A stretch of DNA of 64,000 nucleotides from Lepisosteus oculatus (lineage: Eukaryota; Chordata; Actinopteri; Semionotiformes; Lepisosteidae), in NCBI RefSeq assembly GCF_040954835.1, contig NC_090698.1, positions 50,168,284 to 50,232,283 of the forward strand, read 5' to 3'. The translations under genes were made by a program, and so were the position numbers. The notes under the pieces were generated by a model, which made no database searches, was not told where the DNA came from, and was given only the letters and a program-made list of their open reading frames with translations. Positions 33,441-46,431 of the stretch are shown in pieces (position 1 is the stretch's first letter; every line of letters starts with the position of its first letter).

Positions 33441-35581
33441 TAACTTAAAGAGAAACTTTACTTTGTTGTGGTAGACAGCCTCACATTAACTGCATCTCAT
33501 GTGTGTCTCGTTCCTGTAGATTCTTTATATACTGTACGACAATCAGCCCATTCCTGACCACCTTCTCAACTTAGATCTTCATGCTGAATTTCCAAACTGA
33601 TAACTGGCTATTCTAAGCGAGAGATCTTCGAAAAAAGTCTGTTGCATTTTGCAAAAAAGTTAAAGGTGGTCTTCAGAATAATAATGAAAGACCAGAAGAT
33701 GTATTATTAAAATTATTCCAATTTAATTTCACTTTGATAAGGTCATATCAAAGCTCCAAGTGTGTAAAATATTTGATATAAATTAAAAGTTTAGGTAGTA
33801 AATGCTGAATATCCATCAGTTTTCCCAAGTGTAATGAAAGAGATGAACCAGTTCTTTAACTTTTAAATTATGAGTGCAGGCTCCACTGCCCACACCATTC
33901 CCACACCAACAACAATGTTTGAATATCAGATAGAGGATGGAGGCAAATCTCACAGATGGCATTTCAAACCAAAGAGATTACTGTTGCATAGTTAACCATA
34001 GTTAACCCGACAGTTACATACCCCAACTATCAGAATCCTATTAGCCAGGCTGGTCGATTATATAACCTAGACCTCATGACTAAGCCTCTATTATGCATGT
34101 TCCCATTTGGTGTTTGAACCCTTCAGAGTCCAAGCTTAATTATTTCGCCTTATTAAATTAAAATAACCAGAAACCTGGGAATATAAATTACTGTATATAT
34201 GATGCAGTACCATGTACACATTTATTTGCTGCAGTGAACAGAGACCATTCTCTTTCTTGAACTATAAAAAGCTAATGCCAAATGGGAATCTGAAGCCTTC
34301 ATTTACTCATCAGAGCTGCTATTGACAAACTGTCGCATTTTGCAAAACAAAAGCAATACTACAAATAAATGAATTAAAAATCTGATCTTCATTTCTTATG
34401 ACAGATGTATGGGAAGCTATGTTCTTCTATTTAAACTCTTCAAACAGTACATGGTTAGGGAAATGGTTGATTCATTTTTAGGCTCTTAAAATTAACTGTA
34501 GATAAAGTAGCAATTTTGTCCATTTTCCACGGATTTCAACAACAAGGGCTTATTCATTTACTCCCACATTCCGCTAAATTAATCTAATTGCCACTCCAAC
34601 AGTTCTGGCAAAACTAGATTAAAAAAAAAAATAAAGGCAAAGAACTATCTTAAAATTCTGATTACAATTCAGTGCAAACAGGAAATATCACAAACTTGTT
34701 TTTGAAGTGTGCTGTGCTAGTGCTTCAACAGCTCTGCTCTCATTGCCATGCAAGAGCTTTGAAATTCATGAGAGACTTAAAAAGATGTAATATTTGTGCA
34801 CAGGAGTTGTTGGTGCATAGGAGTTTCAAGCTGAAGGAAGCCAGAGGCAGAAAAAATAAGAGGCATTTTTAAAAGTTGAAGTGGCTTTGCAGTCACTTAT
34901 CATGCTCTACAAGCGTGCAAGATAGGTCTTCAGAATTTGAATGGATTTGAATTTTTCTGTAATCAAATAATGCATTATCAGTGAAGTAAATGCTTTGTGG
35001 AGAAGTGGAGTGGATAATCTCCACAGAAGTGCAGTATTCCTTTTAGGTGATAGAAAGAATAACACAGCAAGACAGAGTTCAGCAGGATTTGAAGTCAAGG
35101 ATTTATGGACTATAAACACCCTCTTGGTGTTTCTTGAACATTTGCACTTCATTGGAGTTATATTGTAGCATGACAGCAGACTTTCAGTGTGAGAAAAAAT
35201 GTTAGATGCTGAGACACTAGAAATAAATACTTGTAGTAAATATGGAATAAATAACTCCACGTATAAGATTCAATATATTTTTAAAGCTTCTTATTTGTTA
35301 ACATTTCTAACTCAAAGATTTTTCAATTAATGTGGCAATCTGTGAAAACCATTTTTCTCTGTTTTGTTTATGCAGTTGATATAGCCTAATAACTGCCACA
35401 CAGAACTTTTGTGCAATGGCCCTCATCCTAAAGATTTCCTTGGTTTGATAAATTTCTTAGGGTAAAGAGTTAAAACTCTTCCTTGGCAAATACAAAACTT
35501 TGGGTAAAGACAATTTTCCATTTGTGTGTGCGTGGCTTTTACCTTATTGTCTTTCAGAGGACCTTAAAACTAAAATATGCT
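33441..35581. other. Intergenic, no gene seen
   Basis: No recognised feature. The minus-strand frame at 34907-35260 (117 codons) lacks any domain I know. Confidence 0.35.
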
Positions 35582-35586
35582 ACAAC

Positions 35587-35894
35587 TGTCGCTCCTTCTC
35601 TGTCCTGTCCCTAGTTTCCCGTCTGCTGTCCTTCCTGTCCCTCTCTTTCCCTTGGGCTATATATTTCCGGGTCTTGCACTCTGTCCTCGCTCAGCATTGA
35701 TGTTCGGATGTCCTGAGACCCGCCTAGCACCAGGGCGCCCCACGTCCGCTCCCTGAGGGCATAGGTTTCTATACGGCATTCCTGAACTCTTTGTACTAAT
35801 GAGCCCGGGCCCTTTTCCCGTCTCACCGCTACGCATATGGGTCTTTTTCCGCTCTCCTGCTCCCCATGGTTAGTCCCTTTGGACGTCCGTGACA
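35587..35894 (+). mobile_element. Solo LTR with perfect 5-bp target-site duplication
   Basis: A 308-bp element starts TGTCGC and ends CGTGACA. The 5-bp word ACAAC flanks it on both sides (35582-35586 and 35895-35899). A TATA-like TATATAT lies at about 35659. GC content is higher than the flanks. A related, opposite-orientation copy is at about 43998-44535. No internal retrotransposon sequence is present, so this is a solo LTR left by recombination. Confidence 0.88.
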
Positions 35895-35899
35895 ACAAC

Positions 35900-38800
35900 A
35901 TAAATTCACCTTTGAGTATACATAACTTAGCTACAAGGGACTGAATATAATAGCATCCACGCATGTCAGTTTCTGTTCCTGTGCTGATATTTTCCACGTT
36001 TCAGGATTGAAACCCTCAATGTTAGGTCATTCGAGGAGTATAAAGACGTCATAAAAACTGTTACAAAACACTGGAAATATTATACTCTTAACTCTGCTCA
36101 GTCTACTTCTGCCAGTCTACATATCCTTCATATCCTTAACTGGCACACCCTTATATACACAAACTACCCGATAAAGAACTCAAGTGAGAATGCATCTTTC
36201 AAAAAGTTAGTAATACAATTTGTGATTAATTACCATGTAAAAATATTAGTCTTTGAATCCTTATTTTGCGGTCTTTGTTGGCAGCCTATTGTTATTACAG
36301 TCTCATGGAACACCCTGACGCCCTATGAGGCCTCTACATCACATGACTTTTTTAAAACAAAAGAATTGAGACCTTCTGAGGGTCCAGGCAAAGGACAGGG
36401 ACGAGCAGACAAATGGTATCAGCAATATTTAGCTAAGAAATAAATATTTTCCAAGTTAAAAAGTATATTAAGCATCACCATAGCCAAGACCAGTGTGAAG
36501 AAAAAAACACATGGATTTTTAAACCCTTGTTTTATCTTTGTTGCACACATAATACATATAAACTAAAGTGGCAAATCTACAGTGTTAAATTGGTTAAAAC
36601 TAAGAATACAGAACATACCATGATATACTGCTTGCCTTTCTTGGCTAACTAAATCAACTCTTTCTTTTTACATAGACACTCTGAAAAAACATTTTTATCA
36701 CAATGTCAATATAATATTACAAGATTTCGGTGGAAGAGTGATCTTTTTGGATTTAGCAAACCCTTTGGTTGATTGAAATAGGCAAATGTTTGCTGAAGGA
36801 AAGATAAAATGAGTAAAAAAAATAACTGAATCTTAGTGAGGACACATTTGTTAATAAAATTGGCCAAATTACTGTAAAAGACTGCTCCAGTATTTATATT
36901 GTCTTATCAGTGGTCCTTGTCTGCACTGCATAAGGATAAGACAAAATGTTTGAAGTGTTTCTATTAACCTATATTTTAAACTAGGTAAATTATGTCTGTT
37001 AATATAAAAATACAATCTAATATGACCCTTTTGACTTCATTAAAGGAGGTTTCCACTTGGAACCCTGTGAATATTTTTCATTAATTCCTTAATGTACTGC
37101 ACATTATTAATGACTGGCAGTTTTGGCCAGAAACTATGCAACAAGCAATCTAATCAGTAATATGGGTGCTTCACTGTAAATCTACTGTATATGACACAGA
37201 ATTGGTCAAAGGAATTGAACACGAGCCATTTCATCAAAACTTTAATTTAGGTGCCACATTACAGATCTTTAGAACTGTGCTAAAATCTATAAAAGTTCAA
37301 ACGCCCATGAATCCTTGAGTTCCAGGTCATTACTTTCCACCAGAGCTTAGAGAACCCTTGGTAGTTGCATTTAGTCTGATAGTGATAGTCTATGATAGTC
37401 TGCATTTCAAGGAACCAATCTAAGAAAACTGATCTGAAATAATGGTTTTTGGCAGATCTGTAGGTGGCACTCTTCCACATGTGCCAAAATTGCCAAATAA
37501 ATACCACAAGTGACTGGGAACCCTGCTGTAGGAAGTGCTGTCTTTTAGAAAAAGTTTTAGAGAAGATTTTTAATGGAGGTCTTCAGTATTCGGTCATTAG
37601 AAATTCTATGGCACTATTTGAAAGAGTACTTAGATTGAAAGAGTAGGGAGCAGTTGAATTCTGATTTGTTTGCAGAATTTTGTTTAAAGCACCAAAGCTC
37701 CCATCTTAATTTCTTCACCAAATGAATTTTCCCAACTCTCCACCTTGCCTGCTGTGTTGTAGGGTTGCTGATGAACAATGGGTTCATGCATCATGCAGGT
37801 TACCGATGTGCTTCAGTGGTGGATGCACCTAGAAGAAAAGCAGCTTGAGGTCCTTTAGGACAAAAAATGTAAATGTAATTTGTAATAACTACATGTGAGA
37901 TGTCCCAACAAAGCCTTATGTACTGTAGCACCTATACCTGAAATTACCATTACGTACCATTTGTGAAACAGGAACCATGAATTACATTTCTACCATTTAT
38001 AAAAATGTATATACAGTATGAATACAATAAAAAAGGAATTCTTCTGGAATTAAATGGTCCAATATGCAATTTTGTTTTTTTGGTGGGGGGTGAAAGTACA
38101 TTTTACCATTGAGTCTGTTAAATTTAGACTGAAAATATACAGCAACATTTACTGATATCTGAAACAAGTGTAAAGACACTACCCACGTTAATGTCTCCAT
38201 TTAAATGTCTCAGTTAATTTAACACCTTAATATTACACAGTTTATTTACACAGCATCACAAATATGGTTTGTGACAAAGAATTTGAAAAATGACAGAAGT
38301 TACAATTTAAAGGAAAACACCAAATAACTACCTTTAGCGTACAGTGACTCACACAGGGGCATTCCCCTTGAGTTAAATATACTACTTAGTGAAATTACCC
38401 ACAGAAAGCTTCTAAGTGTAGTATTTGTCATACTATATCATCTATAGTAAGAAAATAATTTAAATGAATTCAATTATGGAGTTAAGAAAAATAATTTAAT
38501 GATTTACCATACAGATGATTGAAGCATTGACAGCATTCAGAATGCCTACTGTAACCTGCGAGAATCATTGAAACTGTTCTCCATGATTGAGCTGAATTTA
38601 TTTATTAATCCCATTTACAGTGTTCTACTGAAATATGGAAAAGGGTAAAATGAGTGAGATGAGGCAGAGAGAGAAAAGGAATATGAGATCAGTGAGGTAG
38701 AAAAGGCAATTAAAATGAAAGATAAAGAATAAAGGGCACTGGGAAATGGAATATATAGAAATAAACACTGGGATCTTGATTGGTTCAACTACTTAAGAAG

Positions 38801-39137
38801 TTCATTTGGTATGCAGTCCTATAGTTCAGATATTGTCAGCTCAGGTCTGCTGTGTGTTATTGGCCCACTGTGACAAATTCCCTTTGTTTCTTTCCAAAGC
38901 TAAAAATAATAAATACTGAAAATAATTAGTTTTGTCACATGTTTGTTGATTACATTTTGAGAAAATGTTAGAGAAAACAGAAGCATTTTCCTTAAAAACA
39001 TTAAAAAATACAATGGAACTATTGTTTTAAAATACTGTCTTATCTTTTTAGCACCTTTTCTATGTGCCCAATAACAAAAAGAAACACGTCTTTTAATCGA
39101 ATGGGTTTTTATTTCTTAATTAAATATTAAATACATT
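35900..39137. other. Intergenic, no gene seen
   Basis: AT-rich sequence without recognised genes. Short frames near 37280-37646 and 36222-36443 have no domain. Confidence 0.4.
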
Positions 39138-39262
39138 CCTGTGATGGATTGGTTTCCTATCCAGGGTGTACCCCACCTTGTGCCTGCTGATTGCTGGGAT
39201 GGACTCTGTCTCCCACATGACATTGCATTGAATAAAGTGGTTAGAAAATAGATGGATGGATT
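39138..39262 (+). mobile_element. SINE 3' fragment
   Basis: CCTGTGATGGATTGG...CAGGGTGTACCCC...GTGGTTAGAAAATAGATGGA matches the 3' third of the repeat at 25965-26309. The head is missing. Confidence 0.75.
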
Positions 39263-40604
39263 AAATACATGGTATTTTTGTGTTGAATAATTTACAATTT
39301 GTTTTTCACCAACTAAAACTAAGAGCAAAGCTGCATTGATTGGGTTTCTTGCAAAATCTATACAGAAAATGGGTTTGCTTGAATCTCTTTTTAGCACTAG
39401 CATAGCAGAAGAAAATTAAAATGTACTACTATCCCAGCTGGATTCAATATGTTTCAGGCTATATAAGTTTAAAGGTAAAAAAATTTAAAGAGAAAAATAG
39501 TAATAACTGGTAAATAGTTCATAGTCCTGCAAACACACACAAAAAATGTCAAAACTGGCTGGACCAAAGTAATTTTAAAAGGTCTTTAGTAACAGAAATT
39601 TGTAAATTGCAAATCCAGCATTGAAAGTGATGCAAGTTTGGTTTGGAATAATCTGATAATCCATTCCTATGCATGTTCAGAAAATGCATCTTCTCTCTAC
39701 TCTCATTATAAGAAGGAGAATTTATCTCAACATACCACATGTGGAATATTCCTGTCTGATGATGGATTTTGGGTGGGCCTTCACACATGAGCCACTCCAA
39801 CACTGCTGTGACCTGACTCAATCCACACAGTCAACCAACCCTAGTATCAGTCCACCAAAACCACTAATGAAATGGACAACACTTTATACACAACATCCCC
39901 TCCAAAAATACCACATTTGTTGGGTCAATGGTTAATATACAAAGAATTGTAACAGTTCCCTGGGGTAATTATTAGGAGTATACTGTCATGCATCTAGACA
40001 GAATCGGAGGTTATTCATTTGGTGTATCTAATATTCCTGAAATGCATGTGTGGTTCTGTGACTCATCTGGGTACAGTCTCTCTCTGTTGGGAGAGGCGAG
40101 GTGCTGCTGGTGAGGTGGCCCCATGGTGCCTTTGAGTGACTAATCCCTTCTGGCTTAGTGCACAACTCTGACACTTCAGGCTCCTCTCCTGGACAGACAG
40201 GATTATATTTCAATCCACATTTTTATTCCAGAGACATTAAACCATTTTAATACTCCTTTCTTCTTCTAGAGTGACGTATCTTCTTCGTTTTTTTTTAAAA
40301 AGCTTCAATCATTATTTTTTTTTTATGTTGTTAACAGGTTATTCCTTTTTTGGTGTAGCACGAGCATTTTATTTCTAATTTGAAGGTGACTCTAAACTGT
40401 TTCTGCTTCCTGTCTGTCTTCTTATACAGTAGGTCTGTCTATAAGACAGGGTTGAACCTGAACCAGGATTAGACACTGCTGGGCTCGTACTGGGATGATT
40501 TGAAATGTAATTTTATTTGCTTGTTGAAAATTGGGGCAATTCTCTTTTTTTCCAGTCTTTGACTTTAGCAAAGAATGCTCAAATCACTGTAGAAACCCAA
40601 CAAA
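39263..40604. other. Intergenic, no gene seen
   Basis: The part at 40040-40210 is more GC-rich than its surroundings and could be an old SINE, but I could not match it to another copy in the window. Confidence 0.3.
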
Positions 40605-40686
40605 CTTCGCACCTGAAGAAGGCTTCACGGCCAAAACGTTGTGTTCTCTTTCTCCTTTTTTTCAGCATGGAATAAACCTATTACTT

Positions 40687-40688
<2 letters not shown>
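40605..40688 (+). repeat. Single-arm copy of the foldback repeat family
   Basis: CACCTGAAGAAGGCTTCACG, AACGTTGTGTTCTCTTT and CAGCATGGAATAAACCTATT match the right arm of the repeat at 6030-6260. It runs directly into the AAT microsatellite. Confidence 0.75.
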
Positions 40689-40770
<82 letters not shown>

Positions 40771-40771
40771 T
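40689..40771. repeat. (TAA)n microsatellite, about 27 units
   Basis: Uninterrupted TAA/ATA repeats over about 83 bp. The predicted poly-Asn and poly-Ile frames on the two strands are artefacts of this run. Confidence 0.97.
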
Positions 40772-42427
40772 ACATGTTTACACTTTCTTATCAGTAAAGG
40801 GATTTTGTTGACTTCACCAGTGAGAGAGTCAATTGTGCACAGGCGATAAGGTGATTTAACATATTGAATGTTATATCTGTTGAAATTCAAGAAAGAAAAA
40901 CACAGCAAGGAACCAATATGTACTACTTACCAAGAGACGCTTTGTGCCATCTGCTGTATATACTGAAGGCTGGTCTGAATTAGTGCACTGTCACTTGCCA
41001 ACTTGGGTGCTCACTGCAAGCAAATTTTACTCTGGCCGATGTTATACTTGAACATGGTCTTTCAATGATAGGCCATGATCTGGGAAAGCACAAGTCATTG
41101 CAACTCAACAAGATAACCACATAACCACTTCAGAAATGTCAGGTTTCTGAAGGAAGAGGTGGCTGAGCAGTTATCACTTGCAGGCAAACCACAAAGGGAC
41201 CAGTGCTCACCAATGTTCACTCACACAGCAGAACGAGCTGGTTTTTACCTGAATAAGATCAAAAAACACTGCCATCTGTTAATGCTAAATAATGGAAAGC
41301 AAAGGGAGGTGGCTGAAGATTTGCTTTCTTTTGTACACCAGCTGCTGTGACAGCACTCTTCTCTAACAGATACTCCAGATCTGTCTATTATTAACTATCT
41401 TCAAGATACTGGCATAATGAAAAGCTGTTCTCTTGAAATAAGCTCCCTACTGTGCACAAACATGGGATGTTGGAATGAAAAATACATTTTGTGTCAACTG
41501 CGTGTCTGATAAGCCTGCATACAAAGCCACTGAATTCCATTCTGTATTCAAAGTGAAAATTAATTTAACTGAGTTGAATACTAGTTAAAAAAACTGCACT
41601 GACACAAGGGCAGAGATTGGGAAAAGCATTTTAATTTAGTCTAGTTAACTTTTGAATTAAAACATATTTCTGTAAGTCATGAGATGTCAACACATAAAGC
41701 ACATCTTTTTGAAATATATCAAAAAAGGCATTTTATTTTGTAGTCATTAGATAGACAGGGATAGACTGTACTATCACTCATAAAAGCGGCTTTGGTGGCC
41801 TGATACACAAAAACTAAATGCCAATGAAAAGATCTGAAATTTAGCATGTTCCAGAAATTGACATATGTCCAGAGTACGGTTTGCCTGTGGCAATACCGTT
41901 GCTTGAAATTTCCACAGAATTAATAAAAAGATTAGCACTAGTGGACTATACTTAGAAAAAGAGAATAATTTGAACAGATCAAATATAAAATCAAGATGCA
42001 ATTTTGTTAAAAATTGAGTAAATATAATCTGGAGTAAATGTAATCTAACAACATGTTGTAACTGTGGTTAACATTCAAATAATTTTATTTATGGCTCTGA
42101 AGTAATCAGATTGGTTGGGTTTGTGTGAGGGATTACTTGAATGGATCTGGCTGAGGGCCTTTTGGTCTTTCTAGTTTTACTAAAGCACTGCCCTGTATTA
42201 AAGGCAGATTGGCAAATGTACCCGGAGTTGCATCATGCCAAAAAAAATCTCAGAAAAAAACTTATCCTCATGCAGCATAACATTGGAGTGTACCTTAGTA
42301 AATGATAGCATGAATAATTATACAAAGCAAAACCACATGGCACAAGGGCTTAATTGTTAATTACACATAACAATATCCCTCAAATCACACACATCTAAAA
42401 TAGGAATTATAATGTTGTCTATAAGGT
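40772..42427. other. Intergenic, no gene seen
   Basis: Sequence from the microsatellite to the LTR at 42428. No exon or repeat was recognised. The frame at 41159-41350 is without a known domain. Confidence 0.35.
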
Positions 42428-43751
42428 TGTAGCGGCGAGGCTTAATAATAAAACAGAATTAAGTGTTTCTGAGCTTTCCCAAATTAGGCCTCATTTCTCT
42501 GTTCATCTCTGTGGTGCAGCCACAGAGAAACCATTCATGCAAGGTGATTTAAGGTCCAAGGACAGCTCCCAAAGGGGGATGCACTTAGCTAAGCCTGGCT
42601 ATCATGATCAATGGTCACCCATTGGCGCCTATCTGTCTAGGGAGTGCCAGTTGGACATCTGGACTGCATTCCTAAGTGTCAGGACTAAGTGACTCATATC
42701 TCACCTTGATCAACCAATCAGGGACTGGTAGGGCCGAGTAACCCACGTGGGACTCTGATGCCCATGGAACTTTCAGCCAATCAATGAGCTAAAGTTCCTC
42801 CAGGTAAAAACAGGCAACACAGAGAGCCTGTGAGATTCAGATTCAACAAGATTCAGATTCAGATTCAGATCCAACAATTCTAAAGGGAATTCAAAGGAGA
42901 ATTCCAGGGCAGGACGGCCCAGGAGCAGAAGGCTCCCAAGGGCAGGACATTCTCGCAGCGCGCCTCCTGACCATCCTGAGACTCAGCCCGGACAACCACG
43001 GAACGGCCAGTGTGTCCGAGTGCCAGAACTTTCCTTTGTTCTAAGAGTCTAGAGTGGAGGTTGCCAGAGAGTAACCAGCAGCAGGCCTCGTGAACAGGTC
43101 GGAACTTTGGAAAGCTGAATCACTATTCAGAACTAGCTCTTCATCAGGAACGAACCGGTCCTCTTCCTGACTTGCTGGGACCCACAGTCATCTTTTCTCC
43201 TGTGCACAAACTTTGCTAGTTAAAGCCAACAATGAGCATCAGCAGCGCACCGTCGCAAGCCGCACAGCACAGCCTGGCACCGAGCCAGAGAGCGCGGATT
43301 GGACAGCAACGGCCTGCAACTGTTTCTTTGTGCCCGCAGGAGATCTGAATCCCCAGAGATTGGATGAGTATTCAACTTCAATGCATTACAGCTCGAGAAT
43401 TCAATTGTTATCCAAACCAGTTGATATCAATTTAATTCCTAAGAGTTATGTACTTGTTTGAGTATCTAATGTAGAAGTTGTAACCAAGTTCACTTTACGA
43501 AACGGTCTTAATGAATGATATACTGAACGTATGTCCTCTTGATATGTGTAACTCTTTGTAACTGATTGAATATATATCTTTTGTATTCTGATAACCCTCT
43601 CGATAAGATCTGTTAGGTTTATATGCATATTCTATGTATTAATAAATGTATCCTCGTGTATTAGTACCTGTGTGTGCGCGTTGTTTGAGTTATGTCGCAT
43701 GGTTGGATTCTAAAGCCATCAAAAGAATCAACTTTGTGATTTACTGCTACA
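42428..43751 (+). mobile_element. Long terminal repeat (about 1.3 kb), plus orientation
   Basis: The ends TGTAGC and GCTACA form a 6-bp inverted repeat. The segment is GC-richer than its flanks and ends with AATAAA (43641-43646) followed by a GTGTGTGCGCGTTGTTTG region, the usual order of polyadenylation signals in an LTR. Downstream at 43826-43840 the word TGGCGTCCCTGAACC looks like a tRNA primer-binding site, which marks this as a 5' LTR. The 74-bp gap before it is long, so the real LTR end may instead be near 43821 (GATTACA). ATTCAG tandem repeats lie at 42834-42873. Retroviral versus Ty3-like origin is undecided. No gag or pol was seen. Confidence 0.7.
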
Positions 43752-43825
43752 ATTAATAATTGTCTCTGTAAATGCCCAAACCCTACAGAACTGGTGCCTT
43801 CAGAGAGCCACTATGATTACATATT

Positions 43826-43840
43826 TGGCGTCCCTGAACC
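43826..43840 (+). other. Candidate primer-binding site
   Basis: TGGCGTCCCTGAACC begins with the TGG expected for pairing with a tRNA 3' CCA end. The cognate tRNA was not identified. Confidence 0.45.
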
Positions 43841-43997
43841 GGTTTTCTCTACAAGGTGGTAAGGTAATGAGCTGTTTCCTGTCAAAGTAAATTTTGATTT
43901 TCACTGAGCCAACTGGATTATGCTGCAGGATTCACACAAAAAGGTGAATGTGCACCTCTATTTCTCTTTCCCAGGGAGACTAACTGAAACGAGAGCC

Positions 43998-44535
43998 AGT
44001 CCTGACTCGTGTGAAGTGCGTAGTTTAGGACCCTATGCAGACTGTATAATGCAGACACTGGAGAAGGGCTACAGGGAAAACATGGTGAGGGAGGGACTGG
44101 ATGATGAACAGGGGGCAATGTCGACAGTGATATAGGTGCATGGGGGGAGCACAGGCGAACAAGTCCAAACGAGGGAAGTCCAAACGGGAAACTAGGGTGC
44201 AGTCCAGGGTTCAAGTGCTGGGAGATCCGTCCAAGGCAAATGATTAAAACCAGGAACGGGATCAGGAACAAGGAAGTTAAAAACAAGATAACGAGGCCAG
44301 GTGCTTGGAGCCCCGTACTGAGCTGGTTCTGAAGCCTATGCCCTCAAGCCGTGGACGTGGGGCGACTTGATGCTAGGTGGGCTTCCGGGTGTCCGTCTTC
44401 TAATGCAGAGCCATGAGCTTCAGAGGCATGGGGTTTAAATAATAAATGGGGAACAAGGGGCAGGTGAGCGGAATAATGAAACTAAAATACAAAAGGGTCA
44501 GAGTGCCCTCAAGAGGAGGGATGACGACCGTGACA
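43998..44535 (-). mobile_element. LTR related to 35587-35894, minus orientation
   Basis: The minus strand starts TGTCACGG at 44535 and shares several blocks with the solo LTR at 35587, such as GCCCCACGTCC and GAGGGCATAGG. The other end is unclear because of divergence, and no target-site duplication was found. It sits just beyond the PBS-like site of the preceding LTR. The overlapping 122- and 71-codon frames are not genes. Confidence 0.65.
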
Positions 44536-44540
44536 ATAAC

Positions 44541-45945
44541 TATATTAAGTTCCTCAGTGTCGTTCCAGCTGAAGTACAGCTTGCCTGGAAAAGTAGTACA
44601 GAGCTCCATGGCATGGAGCATGTTACAGAAGTGACATCAACCCCTTGAAACCTAATGATAAATTCTCCTGTGGCAGAATGAGTGCAGCATTTTAGAGTAG
44701 GGGAATTCTCTGTGCTATTAACAGAGGCCCTGCGTATGCTTTGAGTCGGTTATTGAATCCCAAGTGGGGCAGAGCACAGCTGCACCCTTCTTTTAAGTAC
44801 ATCCTCCACAAAGCCTTTGACCACCACAATTGAAAGGGTATGAAAACAGGTAAGCATTGCACAGTATGATATACCACATCTCAGAAAGGAGCTGTTAGTT
44901 TTAGTGCTCATTACCGAAGAATTTTAGGTTTGAGAACACTTTTGGAACTAAAGCAATGTCCATAACAGAGCATGGCTTCTCTTCAGGCCATCAAACCAGA
45001 GATCCTCTCGGTTACCATAGCATTAAGCAGATTGAGAGTATGTACATGTACATACAGTAGCAGGGCTTACCTCCAGCAATACTTGTCCCTACTTATACAG
45101 CTGGGTGCTAAACTTATACTGTACATGTAAATGTGTGCTACTGGTTTAATTTACTTTGCTCAAGGGTACAACAGTAGTGTCAGCAGCAGGGAACACAACA
45201 CATTTCAATTATGATTTCAGAGGCTTATCCCTCTACTCTATTCTGTCCCCCTATAAACATATAAATAACAATGAATAACAGACAACAATTGTTAGAAAAA
45301 CACTGAAAAATGTTTTAAGCCTATGTGGTGTTAGAGAGCCTGTGAAAATTAGTACTGTAATTTCATTTGACACATTGTGCTTCTTTTGTTAATAGTATAT
45401 TTTATAGTTAACCATGAGGATTGTAACAGAGATCAAATTATTGATTGTATTTGAATGTTTGTGTTCTGTATTATTTATATGCTCTACATATTTAAGAAAA
45501 CCTGTTCACAGGAAGTTCCTAAACCAAGTGATATAACGATACACAGACATTTATATCTATTTTGTGATGTAAATTGGAGATTTTACAAGTTACTGTGTAA
45601 ATTTAAGTTTTGTGATTTGAAATGCACTTTTCTTTATAACAACCACATATATAAATAACAGTAGTTCCCCCTTAATTTTTCACAAGTTCTCCAGCCCTCA
45701 GGCAGAATACAACAGGCTATCTATATTTCTTTTAATCTTCAGCAGACCTTTGAAAAGTGATAGATTGGTCCAATTAGGCTAATTAATTGCTCAGATAGAT
45801 CATTAAGATGTAATGATGTAATAAGATGGAATAAAAATCTATAGATACTGTGGTATTCCATCCATGGGCATCCAGTTATATTCACTTCCTGTCCTGGAGG
45901 GCCATAGTCTATCAGTTTGTAGAGGCACTTAATATATAAAATACT
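44541..45945. other. Intergenic, no gene seen
   Basis: No gene or repeat family was recognised between the two LTR insertions. Confidence 0.35.
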
Positions 45946-45950
45946 CAATG

Positions 45951-46426
45951 TGTCACAATCAAGTGTATGAACCGGAGGAAAATAACGAACCCTATGCGGA
46001 GCTAATAGGAGTAATGTCAGACTTCCAAAAGTCGTGGTACAAGGTACAAGGTCGGGGTACGCAGGTGAGGCCGGTAAACTAGAGGTCAGGCAGCGGGGTA
46101 TCCAAATCCGGAAGACGTGAGGCAGAGACGTTGTTGGGGTTGGAGGCAGAGTAAGGTCAGGTATCCAGAGATCAAGGCACCGAGGTGTCCAAATCCAACT
46201 AACGCGAGTAGAGACGGAATCGTGGTCAAAGGCAAGCAGGGTCGGTATCCAGTAAACAGAGACGAAAATAAAGCTCACAAGAGAAAGCGAAGGCTATCTC
46301 TACAGTGAGCGAGGAGTAAAGGGAGTGAAGGGGTATATATGAGAGAGCGGGGGGTGATGGACTGATTGCTAAATGCGGCGCAGGTGTGCACGCCGGGAGG
46401 TGCACGCGGGAGTAAGATTTGTGACA
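45951..46426 (-). mobile_element. Solo LTR with perfect 5-bp target-site duplication
   Basis: A 476-bp element has inverted ends TGTCAC and GTGACA, flanked by CAATG on both sides (45946-45950 and 46427-46431). On the minus strand a TATATA box near 46333-46339 precedes a likely start site, which sets the orientation. The 179-codon minus-strand frame across it (45739-46278) is the longest open frame in the window but crosses the LTR border and encodes no known domain. Confidence 0.9.
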
Positions 46427-46431
46427 CAATG

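Noticed and set aside
40531..40908. Frames with poly-Asn and poly-Ile
   Set aside because: Produced by the TAA microsatellite.
42834..42873. CRISPR-like or regulatory tandem array
   Set aside because: Short ATTCAG tandem repeat within an LTR, without spacers.
45739..46278. Longest open frame in the window (179 codons, minus strand)
   Set aside because: It lies mostly inside a solo LTR, crosses its border into flanking DNA and has no recognisable domain.
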